From: Bog-756 sp963777665
GTDB taxonomy: Bacteria; Actinomycetota; Acidimicrobiia; Acidimicrobiales; RAAP-2
Reading direction: 5' to 3'
Assembly (NCBI GenBank): GCA_963777665.1
Contig: CAVZRJ010000005.1
Coordinates: forward strand, 186,001-250,000
Length of the DNA: 64,000 bases
The notes below the pieces were generated by a model. That model did not search any database. It was not told the DNA's origin and was given only the letters and a program-made list of their open reading frames with translations. Position numbers and translations under genes: made by a program. Below, piece by piece: positions 43,553-52,286 of this stretch (its first letter is position 1; every line of letters starts with the position of its first letter).

Positions 43553-43990
43553 CTGTGCGGTTGATTCCCACCGAGTCCGGCAGCGCCTCCCCCGTACGAG
43601 TCCCCATCCAGAGAGAGTCATCTGACGAAACGGTGACAGGTCCGCCGCGGGTCGCGACCCCCGGCCCCCCGAATCCCGGGACCACCGGCACCGGCACCGC
43701 CGTGCCCACCGACCCGGTGCCAGCCGCCGCGGACCCGCCCTCCGACGGGCGCCGCGCGCTGCGCGAAGCCAGGAGCCGGCGACGCCGGACCGCCCTGCTC
43801 TGCGCGGTGGTGCTCGTCGTCTGCCTGGCGCTTACGCTCCTCATCGTGGGCCTGGCAAGGGACCGGCGCGGCACCGCCCGCCGGCGTCGTCTCGCTCGCG
43901 CCCGGTCCGACATCCGCCCATTCGACCGTCCCCGTTCCAGCCCAGACTCGATCCGATGCCGCCACGGCGTCAGAAGGAGACAACCGTTGA
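43549..43990 (+). CDS. Small membrane protein between nadD and rsfS, frameshifted
   Basis: Unrecognised; about 146 residues after correction. ATG 43549 overlaps the corrected nadD stop. A Pro/Thr-rich cytoplasmic part (to about 70) and a basic RSRRRRT stretch lead into one hydrophobic helix (ALLCAVVLVVCLALTLLIVG). Then one base must be dropped near 43858: the adjacent frame gives a Pro/Ala/Ser-rich exterior tail (GTGAAPPAGVVSLAPGPTSA) ending at TGA 43988-43990, which overlaps the rsfS TTG. The position is where many Actinobacteria have an LCP (LytR) gene; only a tail-anchored stub is seen here. Confidence 0.55.
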
Positions 43991-44385
43991 CAACTGTGAG
44001 CCCCGCCCCGACCGTCGCAACCGAGTCGCCGGACGTGTCCGGGGAGTGGGTGGTGGCCGCGCAGGCCGCCGACGCCAAATCGGGTGAGGACACGGTCATC
44101 CTCGCGATGGGCGAGCTGCTGGGGGTCACCGATGCGTTCGTGGTGACCAGCGGACGCAACTCGCGCCAGGTGCGGACCATCGTCGACGAGGTGGAGCGGC
44201 AGGTGAAGGCGCGGAGTGGCCGGTCGCCCGACCGGGTCGAGGGCCTGTCCGACGCGTTCTGGGTGCTGATGGACTACGGCGACTTCCTCGTCCACGTGTT
44301 CCTCGACGAGGCCCGGGCCTTCTACGATCTCGAGCACCTCTGGAGCGACGCCCCACGCGTCCGCTGGACGGCGACCGCAACCTGA
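43987..44385 (+). CDS. rsfS: Ribosome silencing factor RsfS
   Basis: A 132-aa RsfS/Iojap protein that binds L14 and blocks subunit joining under starvation. SGEDTVILAMGELLGVTDAFVV, ..SGRNSRQVRTIVDEVE and the hallmark DFLVHVFLDEARAFYDLEHLW are present. TTG 43987 is chosen: AAGGAG lies 7 nt upstream and the start overlaps the preceding corrected stop (TTGA). It has a ~20-residue extra N terminus. Confidence 0.93.
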   Translation: MTTVSPAPTVATESPDVSGEWVVAAQAADAKSGEDTVILAMGELLGVTDAFVVTSGRNSRQVRTIVDEVERQVKARSGRSPDRVEGLSDAFWVLMDYGDFLVHVFLDEARAFYDLEHLWSDAPRVRWTATAT

Positions 44386-44398
44386 GGTCGGGTCCCCT

Positions 44399-45003
44399 TC
44401 AGGGATGGGGCGCCTGGGGGGCGTAGTCGGCTCGGCCGACCGGTCGGGAGACCTGGACGCCACTGGCGGTCGGCACCTGGATACCCTGCCCGGCGATCTC
44501 GAAGCTCACTGCGGTCACGCCGGGCTGCTGGGTTGCCGTGTAGACCATCTGGGCGATGGCGAGGGTCTGGTCCGGCCCGACCACCTGGATCGGGTCGGTG
44601 TGGAAGCCCACGGTGGCCACGCCGTTGACCACCGTCGCCGTGATGCCGGTGCTCGAACCGGAGAGGAAGGACTGCAGCCCGGCCGTCGACTCGGCCGACG
44701 TCGGGCCCGTCGAAGAGGGCGCCGAGGATCTCGTTGAGGGAAGCCGGGACCTGGACCTCCCGGGTGACTGCCGTCAGGTGACCGGTGGGGGAGACCAGGA
44801 AGATCGGCTCTGGGACGCCGACGGCCGGGGGCGATCCGGGGGCGGTCGTGGTGGTGGTCGCCGGGTCGAGCAGGCGGAAGGGGACATCCGAGCGGGCGAT
44901 GGCGGTGGGTCCCCCGGCGGTCGGGATACCGCATGCGGTGGCGGCCAGACCCATGAGCGAGGACGGCCGCCACGGCCCGGTGCCGCGACCGTGCCCGACT
45001 CAC
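44399..45003 (-). CDS. LpqB-like GerMN-domain lipoprotein, frameshifted
   Basis: About 200 residues after correction. GTG 45003 overlaps the kinase stop (GTGA) and begins a signal peptide (SRARSRHRAVAAVLA). One base over, at about 44955, the peptide continues MGLAATACGIP with a lipobox cysteine. A second single-base shift near 44705 joins LNEILGALFDGP to STAGLQSFLSG and the GerMN core VVNGVATVGFHTDP...LAIAQMVYTATQ. LpqB of other Actinobacteria has GerMN plus a beta-propeller; only GerMN is here. It probably sits outside the membrane and modulates the adjacent kinase. Confidence 0.7.
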
Positions 45004-46559
45004 GGGACACCCCCGCCATTCGCCTCGCCGTCCGATCCGTCCGCGTCCGCCGGTTGCAACGGGAGCTCGACCACGAACCGCGTGCCTCGTCCAACGGCGT
45101 TTTCGCTCCAGACGTGGCCGCCGTGCAGCCGCACGTGCTCGGCGACCAGCGAGAGCCCGAGTCCGGTCCCCTGGCCGGCGTCCCGCTGTCCGGCCCGCCC
45201 TCCCCGGTAGAAGCGCTCGAAGAGGTGCTGACGCTGATCCTCGGGCACGCCCGGGCCATGATCCTCGACGAGCACCCTGATGGCGGTCGCGGGTAGCTCG
45301 GTGCCGTCCGGTCCAGGTCGACCCGGCCCGGGTTCGCGCTCGACCAGGACCCGGGTGACCCCACCTGCGTAGAGCGACGCGTTCTCGACCAGGTTGGCCA
45401 TGACCCGCTCGAACCGGCGCTTGTCCACCTGCAGGCGGAGCCCATCGAGCCCGGGACCGATCTCCACCGGGTAGCTGGCGGAGGAGCGGTGACCGTCGGG
45501 AGGGACGGGCACCGAGGCTGCGACCGCCCGGCGCACGAGCTCGCCGGGGTCGACCTCGTCGAGTGAGAGCTCGGCCGAGCCGGCGTCGAACCGCGAGATC
45601 TCGAGCAGGTCGTCGACCATCCGGGTGAACCGCTGGAGGTCTCCGTCGAGGAGGTCGAGGGCGCGCTGGGCACGAGGGGAGAGCTCGTCGCGGTGGGCCT
45701 CGAGGACTGCCACCGTGGCGGTGAGCGTGGTGAGCGGTGACCGGAGCTCGTGGCTCACGTCGGACGTGAAGCGCGCCTCGCGCTCGATCCGGTCTTGGAG
45801 ATTCGCCGTCATCTGGTTGAAGGCGGAGGCCAGTTCCTGGAGATCCGCATCGTCGCCGACCTCGACCCGGGTGTCGAGCTGGCCCCCGGCGATCGCCACC
45901 GCCGCATCGGTCACGTCGCCGAGGGGCCGGAGGGCCCGCGAGCTCGCCCAGCGGCCCACGGCGGCCCCGGCGAGGGTGGTCACGAGGGCCGCGGCAGGCG
46001 AGGGCGAAGGCCAGGGCCCGCAAGGTGCCGGCCAGCTCCTCGAGCGAGAAGACCTCGAAGTAGGTCGAGTGGACCGCCGGCAGCGGCACCCCGATCACCA
46101 GCTGCGGCGTCCCCGCCAGGGTGAAGAGCTGGGAGGCCGGCGTGCCGGAGAGGACCAGGCTCCGCTCCGCAGCGGGTATCGCGCTCTGCCCGACCGAGAT
46201 CGTCGTTGCGTACCACTGGTCTCCGGTCCGCAGCACGGAGCGGGACCCGGGCAGGGTGTCGACGGACTCGATGAGCTGGGTCACATCGGTGGTCGGCGAG
46301 TGGAGCGCGTTCTGGATGAGCGAGGCGTTGGCGAAGGCCTGGCGCTGCTCCGCCGACTGGCGCTCGCTGAGGAAGGTCTGGCGGGCGGTGAAGTAGGTGA
46401 TCCCGGCCATCAGGGTGGAGAGCGCGAACGGCGCCGATGGTGAACGCCAGGGTGACCCGGGCCCGTAGTCCGAGGCTGACCGACGGTCGTGTCGCGTCGG
46501 CCCGGTGGAGGCGACGGGCCCTGGCCGTCTGCGCCGGCCTCCTGGTCCGACCGGGACAC
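45000..46559 (-). CDS. MtrB-like sensor histidine kinase, frameshifted
   Basis: The second gene of an MtrA-MtrB-LpqB-type set. The C-terminal half (45000-45990) is intact: HAMP (ALRPLGDVTDAAVAIAGG), the phospho-His box FTSDVSHELRSPLTT, N box ANLVENASLYA, G boxes VEDHGPGVPEDQ and GTGLGLSLVAEH. The extracellular sensor (ITYFTARQTFLSERQSAEQ...) and first membrane helix (RARVTLAFTIGA) lie in two other frames. The breaks are near 45993 and 46432, each one extra base. A further break or an unusual start lies near 46480-46559, because no start codon exists in the helix frame; GTG 46559 is the best guess. Confidence 0.75.
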
Positions 46560-46562
46560 CTC

Positions 46563-47237
46563 TCAGACCGCCAGCTTGTAGCCCATGCCCCGGACGGTGA
46601 GGATGAACCGGGGCGTCGCCGGGTCCGGCTCGATCTTGGTGCGAAGGCGCCGCACGTGGACATCGACCAGGCGCCCGTCGCCGAAGTAGTCGTACCCCCA
46701 GACCTGCTCGAGCAGGTGCTCGCGGCTGAGCACCTTGCCCGGATGGTCGGCCAGCTCGCACAGCAGGCGGAACTCGGTGCGGGTGCAGTGGATCTCCTGG
46801 CCGTCCCTGCGGACCTCGCCTGCCTCGGGCTCGATCTCGACGTCACCGAAGCTGAGGACGCCAGAACCGTCGGCGCCGCGCGATCTGCGGAGCAGGGCCC
46901 GGATCCGGGCAGCCAGCTCCTTGGCCACGAAGGGCTTGGTGACGTAGTCGTCGGCACCCGCCTCGAGCCCGGCCACCACGTCGTGGGTGTCCGATCGGGC
47001 GGTCACCATGATGATCGGCACCGTCGACTGGCGGCGCAGGGTGCGGCAGGCCTCGAAGCCGTCGATACCGGGCAGCATGAGGTCGATCAGGACCAGCTCG
47101 AACGGCTCCGCCGTGAACCGGCCGACCGCCTCCTCGCCGCTCCCGGCGTCCTCCACCGAGTAGCCCTCGTCCTCGAGGGCGAGGCGCATCGAGGAGCGGA
47201 TCCGTTCGTCGTCCTCGACGATCAGGATGCGGCTCAT
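46563..47237 (-). CDS. MtrA-like OmpR-family response regulator
   Basis: A 224-aa intact protein. The receiver domain has the acidic pair in RILIVEDDERI, the phospho-acceptor Asp in LVLIDLMLPGIDG, and the Thr and Lys switch residues in MVTARSD and VTKPF. The winged-helix DNA-binding domain (about 130-222) has LTRTEFRLL-like CTRTEFRLLCELADHPGKV and RLVDVHVRRLRTKIE. ATG 47237. In actinobacteria MtrA controls cell-wall and division genes. The kinase and lipoprotein genes follow on the same strand. Confidence 0.92.
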   Translation of the reverse strand: MSRILIVEDDERIRSSMRLALEDEGYSVEDAGSGEEAVGRFTAEPFELVLIDLMLPGIDGFEACRTLRRQSTVPIIMVTARSDTHDVVAGLEAGADDYVTKPFVAKELAARIRALLRRSRGADGSGVLSFGDVEIEPEAGEVRRDGQEIHCTRTEFRLLCELADHPGKVLSREHLLEQVWGYDYFGDGRLVDVHVRRLRTKIEPDPATPRFILTVRGMGYKLAV

Positions 47238-47308
47238 CGCGCGATCATGGCACGCTCGCCCTGCGCTGCAGACGACGGGGCCGCGGTGCGGGCGGGCGCC
47301 CGCCGGCG

Positions 47309-48990
47309 TCAGGTCTTCCAGATCTGGGTGGGCCAGATCGCCCCACCGATGAGGGGGAAGGCCTTGCCGCCTGCGGGGGTGGTCGGGTTGGCGAAGTTCT
47401 GCACCGAGGGGATGCGCCCCGATGGCCCAGACGGTCCGGTCTGCCCAGATGTAGGGGATGTTCGTGCCGAGCAGGCGGTTGACCTCTTGGTACGCGGAAG
47501 ACCTGATCCGTCCGGTTGCTCGACTGACGACCCTTGAGGAGCGCTGTCTGCATTGCCGGGTCGGTGTTGCGGGCCATGTTGATCGAGAAGACCGGTGTGT
47601 TGGCGTTGGTCGGGCTCCAGAAGATGTAGTTGAGGTCCGGGTTGACCGCACCGAACTGTCGCCAGACCTGCGCCTCGAAGTCTCCGAGCAGGGCGGTGTT
47701 GATGATCGACTCCTGCTGGATCGGGTTGAGGGTGACGGTCATGCCGACCGTCTGGAGCTGCTGCTGGTAGTACTGGGCGATCTTGGTGGTGCTGGCGTCG
47801 GGCACGTGGTTGAGGCTGAGCGACACCGGCTGCCCGGTCTCCTGCTGTACCTGCTGGACCAGCTGCTTGGCCTTGGCCGGGTTGTAGACGGGGTAGCCGC
47901 TGTCCGCCAGGTAGTACGGCGAGGTCGGGCTGAACGGTCCGTTCGAGGTCGGGTTGACCCCGTGGTCGATGACCGCGACGTACTGGGCCGAGCTGATCGC
48001 GTAGGCCATCGCCTGGCGAAGCTTGAGGTTGTTGAACGGCGGCTTGGACAGATTGAGCAGGAGGCAGCCCATGTCGGACTCGCCCGCCACGTTCTGCGAG
48101 TCGTCGATGTACCCGTAGGAGCTGTTGTTCCGTAGGGCGCTGATCTCGATGGCGGTGTCGGTGTGCATGATGTCCACCGAGCCCGACTCCAAGCTGCTCA
48201 GGAGGGAGCTCGGGTCGGGGATCGGCTTGTAGGTGATGCTGTCGAGATAGGGGAGTCCCGGCCGCCAGTAGTGGGGGTTCTTGGTGGCGGTGAAGTGATC
48301 GTTCGGGACCCAGTCCTGGAAGACGAACGGTCCGGTCCCGATCGGGTTGGTCTGGCTGCCCGAGTGGAGCCAGTTGGGCTCGGCGACGAAGGCGAACTGG
48401 CTCCCGATCCCACCGGTCAGGTAGAAGTTGAACGGCACCCATGGGGACTTCATGGTGATCGTGGTCACGAGCGGGCCGGTGGCGGCCACCGTGCTGATGG
48501 TGGTGAGGGCCGGCCCGGTCAGGGCGGAGGCCTTGTGGGCCTCGAAGTTGGCGACCACCGCTGCCGCGTCGCACGGCGTCCCGTTGTGGAAGACCAGGTT
48601 CGGGCGCAGGGTGATCGTCCAGACCGTGTAGTCGCTGTTGGGTGTGACCGACTGGGCGAGGTACGGCTGGGGCGTCCCGCTCGCATCCAGGATCATGAGC
48701 GGGTCGAACACCGTGCGGGCGTAGAGGATGCCGACCTCGTCGAACGTCCCGAGAGTCGGGGAGAAGCCCTTCTCTTCGGTGTCGACCCCGAACACGACCT
48801 GGCCGCCCTGCTTGGGCGTGGCGGTCGAGACGCCGTCCGGGTGGCCGGTGGACCCGGCCGAGGTGCCGGTGGCCGAGCCCGAGCTGCCGCATGCGGCGAG
48901 GATGCCACCGGAGGCCCCGATGACGGCGATGCCCGCCCCGGTGGCGGCCCCCCGTGCCAGGAACGAGCGACGGTCGATGCGATCAGACAT
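47309..48990 (-). CDS. Tat-exported ABC transporter solute-binding lipoprotein (SBP family 5), frameshifted at the C terminus
   Basis: About 560 residues. ATG 48990 follows AAGGGGG. The N terminus RIDRRSFLARGAATGAG is a twin-arginine signal and GILAACGS a lipobox, so the protein is a Tat-exported lipoprotein. The body is a DppA/OppA-type family 5 binding protein (GGQVVFGVDTEEKGFSPTLG, TPNSDYTVWTITLRPNLVFHNG, IGTGPFVFQDW, LRQAMAYAI). Two single-base excesses near 47497 and 47412 split the C terminus: AYQEVNRLLGTNIPYIW and PSVQNFANPTTPAGGKAFP are in successive frames, ending at TGA 47309-47311. Ligand unknown; no permease genes are adjacent. Confidence 0.85.
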
Positions 48991-49205
48991 GTTCCCCCTT
49001 ATGACAGTGGGCCGGGACACGTGGCCCACGGCTTCTTCGATTCGGTACACCTCCAGCGGCTGGCGCCGGCCCCCCGTCCTGCCGTCCGGGCACGACGATA
49101 GCCCTCCGACCAGGTCTGTGTACGACAAGATGCCCGGGATGCGGGACTCGGTCCTCGGACGCGGGAAGGTCGGTCGGGATGCCCCCCGCCGGGCGCCCGG
49201 CCCGG

Positions 49206-49211
49206 TACTCT
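49206..49211 (+). promoter_or_regulatory. -10 element TACTCT of xerC
   Basis: TACTCT ends 6 nt before GTG 49218; leaderless start predicted. Confidence 0.55.
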
Positions 49212-49217
49212 GCACGC

Positions 49218-50153
49218 GTGGCCTGGGAGATCGCCGCCTACCGCCGATCGGTCTCCGGACTCTCACCGGCCACGGTGCGTGCCTACTGCTCCGATGTCGA
49301 ACGGTTCACCGTCTGGGCCGGACGGGGCGGCGCCACAGGACCGTCCGAGGTCGACCGGATCACCCTCCGGCGCTACCTCGCCCACCTGGCCACCAGGCGC
49401 TACGCCAAGGCCACCATCTCCCGCACGGCGGCATCGCTGCGGTCCTACTTCCAGTGGTGTGCGCGGCGCGGTCTGATCGGGTCCGACCCGTCGGCGCGGC
49501 TGTCGGCCCCGGCGCCGGACTCCCGATTGCCGCGCGTGCTGAGCCACACCGATCTGGACCGCCTGCTGACCCCGGCCACGGGCCACCCGACCACCGGAGG
49601 GCCCCCAACCACGAAAGGGGAGGATCCGGGAGGAGGGACCTCGCCGGGTGGACCGGGCCCCCGGGACCGCCGTGATGACGCCGTGCTCGAACTGCTCTAC
49701 GCGAGCGGGATACGGGTGGCCGAGCTGTGCGGGCTCGACGTGGGCCACCTGGACCTCGCCCGGAGGGTGGTCACCGTGACCGGAAAGGGCGCCACGCAGC
49801 GTCAGGTGCTCGTCCACGAGCGGTGCGCGGCGGCGGTCCAGGCCTGGATGGAAGGACCGCGGGCGGAGCTGATGACCCCGGCCAGTCCCACCGGGGCGCT
49901 GTTCTACAACGGGCGGGGCAACCGGCTCGGGCCCCGGGACGTACGCCGCATCCTGGACCGTCGGTCGCCGGTGCCCACCCACCCCCACGCCCTCCGGCAC
50001 AGCTTCGCCACCCACCTCCTCGACGGGGGTGCCGACCTGCGGGTCGTGCAGGAATTACTCGGACATGCCAGCTTGCAGACCACGCAGGTCTACACTCATG
50101 TGAGCAAGGAACGCCTGCTTGCGGTCTATTCAGGGACGCATCCACGGGCCTAA
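49218..50153 (+). CDS. xerC: XerC-type tyrosine recombinase
   Basis: A 311-aa site-specific recombinase that resolves chromosome dimers at dif. The N-terminal SAM-like domain (LSPATVRAYCSDVERFTVW) is followed by the catalytic domain: Arg in LYASGIRVAELCGL, Lys in TGKGATQRQV, HALRHSFATHLL (His and Arg), LLGHASLQTTQVYTHV (His and nucleophile Tyr). An unusual Pro/Gly-rich insert of about 30 residues separates RLPRVLS..LDRLL from RDDAVLELLY. whiG follows 8 nt later with its own Shine-Dalgarno. Confidence 0.93.
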   Translation: MAWEIAAYRRSVSGLSPATVRAYCSDVERFTVWAGRGGATGPSEVDRITLRRYLAHLATRRYAKATISRTAASLRSYFQWCARRGLIGSDPSARLSAPAPDSRLPRVLSHTDLDRLLTPATGHPTTGGPPTTKGEDPGGGTSPGGPGPRDRRDDAVLELLYASGIRVAELCGLDVGHLDLARRVVTVTGKGATQRQVLVHERCAAAVQAWMEGPRAELMTPASPTGALFYNGRGNRLGPRDVRRILDRRSPVPTHPHALRHSFATHLLDGGADLRVVQELLGHASLQTTQVYTHVSKERLLAVYSGTHPRA

Positions 50154-50161
50154 GGGGACAA

Positions 50162-51016
50162 TTGGCGACCAAACTCGACACGGTGGGCCACGGGATCGAC
50201 GCCCTGTGGACCGAGTACAAGAAATCGGGTGCCCGGGCGCTACGCGATCAGCTGATCCTGCACTACGCGCCAGTGGTCAAGTACGTGGCCGGCAGGGTGT
50301 CGGTCGGGCTGCCCCGTCATGTCGACGAGGCCGACCTGGCGAGTTACGGGATCATCGGCCTGATCGATGCCATCGAGCGGTTCGAGCCGGCTCGCAACAT
50401 CAAGTTCGAGACCTACGCCATCCCCCGGATCAAGGGAGCCATCATCGACGAGCTCCGCTCGATCGACTGGGTGCCCCGGTCGGTGCGGGCCAAGGCCCGG
50501 GCAGTCGAGCAGTCGTACTCGAAACTCGAAGCGACCCTCCACCGCACCCCGACCGACGCCGAGGTCGCCGCGGACCTGGAGATGACCGATGAGGAGTTCC
50601 AGACGGCCCTGCGCAAGATCTCCTTCGTCGGCGTCGTCGCACTCGACGAGGTCTTCCGGGGCGGTGACCGCTCGGACCGCTCGACCCTGGGTGAGACGCT
50701 CCCGGACTCGTTGGCCGGACCGCTCGACACCTTCGAGGTCAAGGAGACCAAGGAGGCCCTCATCCGTGCGGTCGGCCAGATGGGCGACCGGGAGAAGACG
50801 GTGCTCACCCTGTACTACTACGAAGGTCTGACCCTTGCGGAGATCGGCGACATCCTCGGGGTGACCGAGAGCCGGGTCTGCCAGATCCATACCAAGGCCG
50901 TCCTGCAACTGCGGGCCAAGCTCGCCGACCGGCCTGAGGGAACCGGCCGCCAGGCGGGCGCCAAGGCCGCCAAGGGGACCACCGCGACCAAGGCCGTCAC
51001 CCGCGCCGTCGGCTGA
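50162..51016 (+). CDS. whiG: RNA polymerase sigma factor, WhiG/FliA type
   Basis: A 284-aa sigma-70 family 3 protein. TTG 50162 is set by GGGG 6 nt upstream and by the family N terminus. Region 2 (YVAGRVSVGLPRHVDEADLASYGIIGLIDAIERFEP), read in two parts, contains the conserved SYG..GLIDAI motif; KFETYAIPRIKGAIIDELR is region 2.3-2.4. Region 3 (TPTDAEVAADLEMTDEEF) and region 4 (TLYYYEGLTLAEIGDILG) follow. In Streptomyces WhiG controls sporulation; elsewhere this type drives flagellar genes. No target is visible here. An Ala/Lys/Thr-rich tail of ~20 residues ends it. Confidence 0.9.
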   Translation: MATKLDTVGHGIDALWTEYKKSGARALRDQLILHYAPVVKYVAGRVSVGLPRHVDEADLASYGIIGLIDAIERFEPARNIKFETYAIPRIKGAIIDELRSIDWVPRSVRAKARAVEQSYSKLEATLHRTPTDAEVAADLEMTDEEFQTALRKISFVGVVALDEVFRGGDRSDRSTLGETLPDSLAGPLDTFEVKETKEALIRAVGQMGDREKTVLTLYYYEGLTLAEIGDILGVTESRVCQIHTKAVLQLRAKLADRPEGTGRQAGAKAAKGTTATKAVTRAVG

Positions 51017-51080
51017 GCCGACGCGCACGCCCGTCTCCGGTCGGGCAGGGCACCGAGTGGAGGCCCCCCGGCCGGGGCAC

Positions 51081-51086
51081 TAGCAT
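51081..51086 (+). promoter_or_regulatory. -10 element TAGCAT of rpsB-tsf
   Basis: TAGCAT lies 120 nt upstream of rpsB ATG 51207, leaving a ~115-nt leader. This differs from the leaderless genes and leaves room for ribosomal-protein autoregulation. No specific structure was matched. Confidence 0.4.
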
Positions 51087-51206
51087 GGCGGGGTCCGCCG
51101 ACCGGCGGGCACCCGAGCAGTACCGATCACGCACTCGGCCGCGTCCACGGTCGCCCCATCTGGGGTGCAGCAGCCGGGGTGGAACAACCGTCCAAGGAGC
51201 AGCCAG

Positions 51207-52283
51207 ATGGCCGTCGTCACCATGAAGCAACTGTTGGGCGCGGGCGTCCACTTCGGGCACCAGACCCGCCGGTGGAACCCAAAGATGCGCAGGTTCATCC
51301 TCGGGGAGCGCAACGGGATCTACCTGATCGACCTCCGTCAGACCATGAAGGGGATCGAGGAGTCCTACGGGTACATCCGGGACCTCGTCGCCGCGGGCGG
51401 CACCATCCTCTTCGTCGGGACCAAGAAGCAGACCCAGGGGCCGGTCGCCATCTATGCCGAGGCCTGTGGGATGCCGTATGTGAACGAGCGCTGGCTGGGC
51501 GGGATGCTGACCAACTTCCAGACGGTCTCCACCCGGGTCAAGCGCATGAAGGAATTCGAGGCCATGCAGAAGGCCGGCGACTTCGACGCGATGCCCAAGA
51601 AGGAGGCCCTGCGCCACACCCGCGAGCTCGAGAAGCTCCAGCGCAACCTCGGGGGCATCCGCGGACTGGACAAGCTGCCAGACGCCATCTTCGTGATCGA
51701 CACCAAGAAGGAGCACATCGCGGTCACCGAGGCCAACAAGCTGGGCCTGCCGGTCGTGGCCGTGGTCGACACCAACTGTGACCCCGACGTGATCACCCAT
51801 GTGATCCCTGGGAACGACGATGCCATCCGCTCGGGTGCGCTGCTCTGCAGGGTGGTGGCCGACGCGGTCTCCGAGGGCCGTTTCATCGCCCAGCAGCGTC
51901 CGGCCGCCGTTCCCCCGGCGCCCGCACCGGCACCCGCCCCTGCTGCGCCTGCTGCGCCTGCTGCGCCTGCTGCCGAGGCTTCCGCCACTGCGGCCCCTGC
52001 AGAATCTGCCCCTGCCGCCCCGGCGCCTGCTCCCGAGGCCTCAACTGCGGCCCCTGCGCCTGCTCCGGAGGCCACGCCTGCGGCCCCTGCGACAGAATCC
52101 ACCCCCGCCCCCGCTGCCCCGACGCCGACTCCACCCCCCGCAGTCGATGCCCCCGCGGCCGAGGCCGTCGCAGACGTCGTGACACCTGCACCTGAGGCTG
52201 CACCCGCACCGGCGCCGGCCACACCCGCGGCCGAGGCTCCGGCTGCCGACGCCGCCCCGACGAGCACAACTCAGGAGGTTTAG
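51207..52283 (+). CDS. rpsB: 30S ribosomal protein S2 with long Ala/Pro C-terminal tail
   Basis: A 358-aa S2. Residues 1-230 are canonical: MKQLLGAGVHFGHQTRRWNPKM, FVGTKKQTQ, YVNERWLGGMLTNF and the late AVVDTNCDPDVITHVIPGNDDAIRS. About 125 further residues are almost entirely Ala, Pro, Glu and Thr (PAPAPAPAAPAAPAAPAA type) with no positive charge. Usual S2 is about 230-280 residues. AAGGAGC sits 7 nt before the ATG. tsf follows 3 nt after the stop. Confidence 0.95.
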   Translation: MAVVTMKQLLGAGVHFGHQTRRWNPKMRRFILGERNGIYLIDLRQTMKGIEESYGYIRDLVAAGGTILFVGTKKQTQGPVAIYAEACGMPYVNERWLGGMLTNFQTVSTRVKRMKEFEAMQKAGDFDAMPKKEALRHTRELEKLQRNLGGIRGLDKLPDAIFVIDTKKEHIAVTEANKLGLPVVAVVDTNCDPDVITHVIPGNDDAIRSGALLCRVVADAVSEGRFIAQQRPAAVPPAPAPAPAPAAPAAPAAPAAEASATAAPAESAPAAPAPAPEASTAAPAPAPEATPAAPATESTPAPAAPTPTPPPAVDAPAAEAVADVVTPAPEAAPAPAPATPAAEAPAADAAPTSTTQEV

Positions 52284-52286
52284 CTT

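Noticed and set aside
42955..44385. A natural NadD-membrane-RsfS fusion protein
   Set aside because: Conserved ends and overlapping stop/start pairs lie one base out of frame, pointing to two single-base errors.
34429..47510. Programmed +1 frameshifting used repeatedly
   Set aside because: The sites share no slippery sequence or common codon and fall in one 13-kb block, including constitutive genes; read error explains it better.
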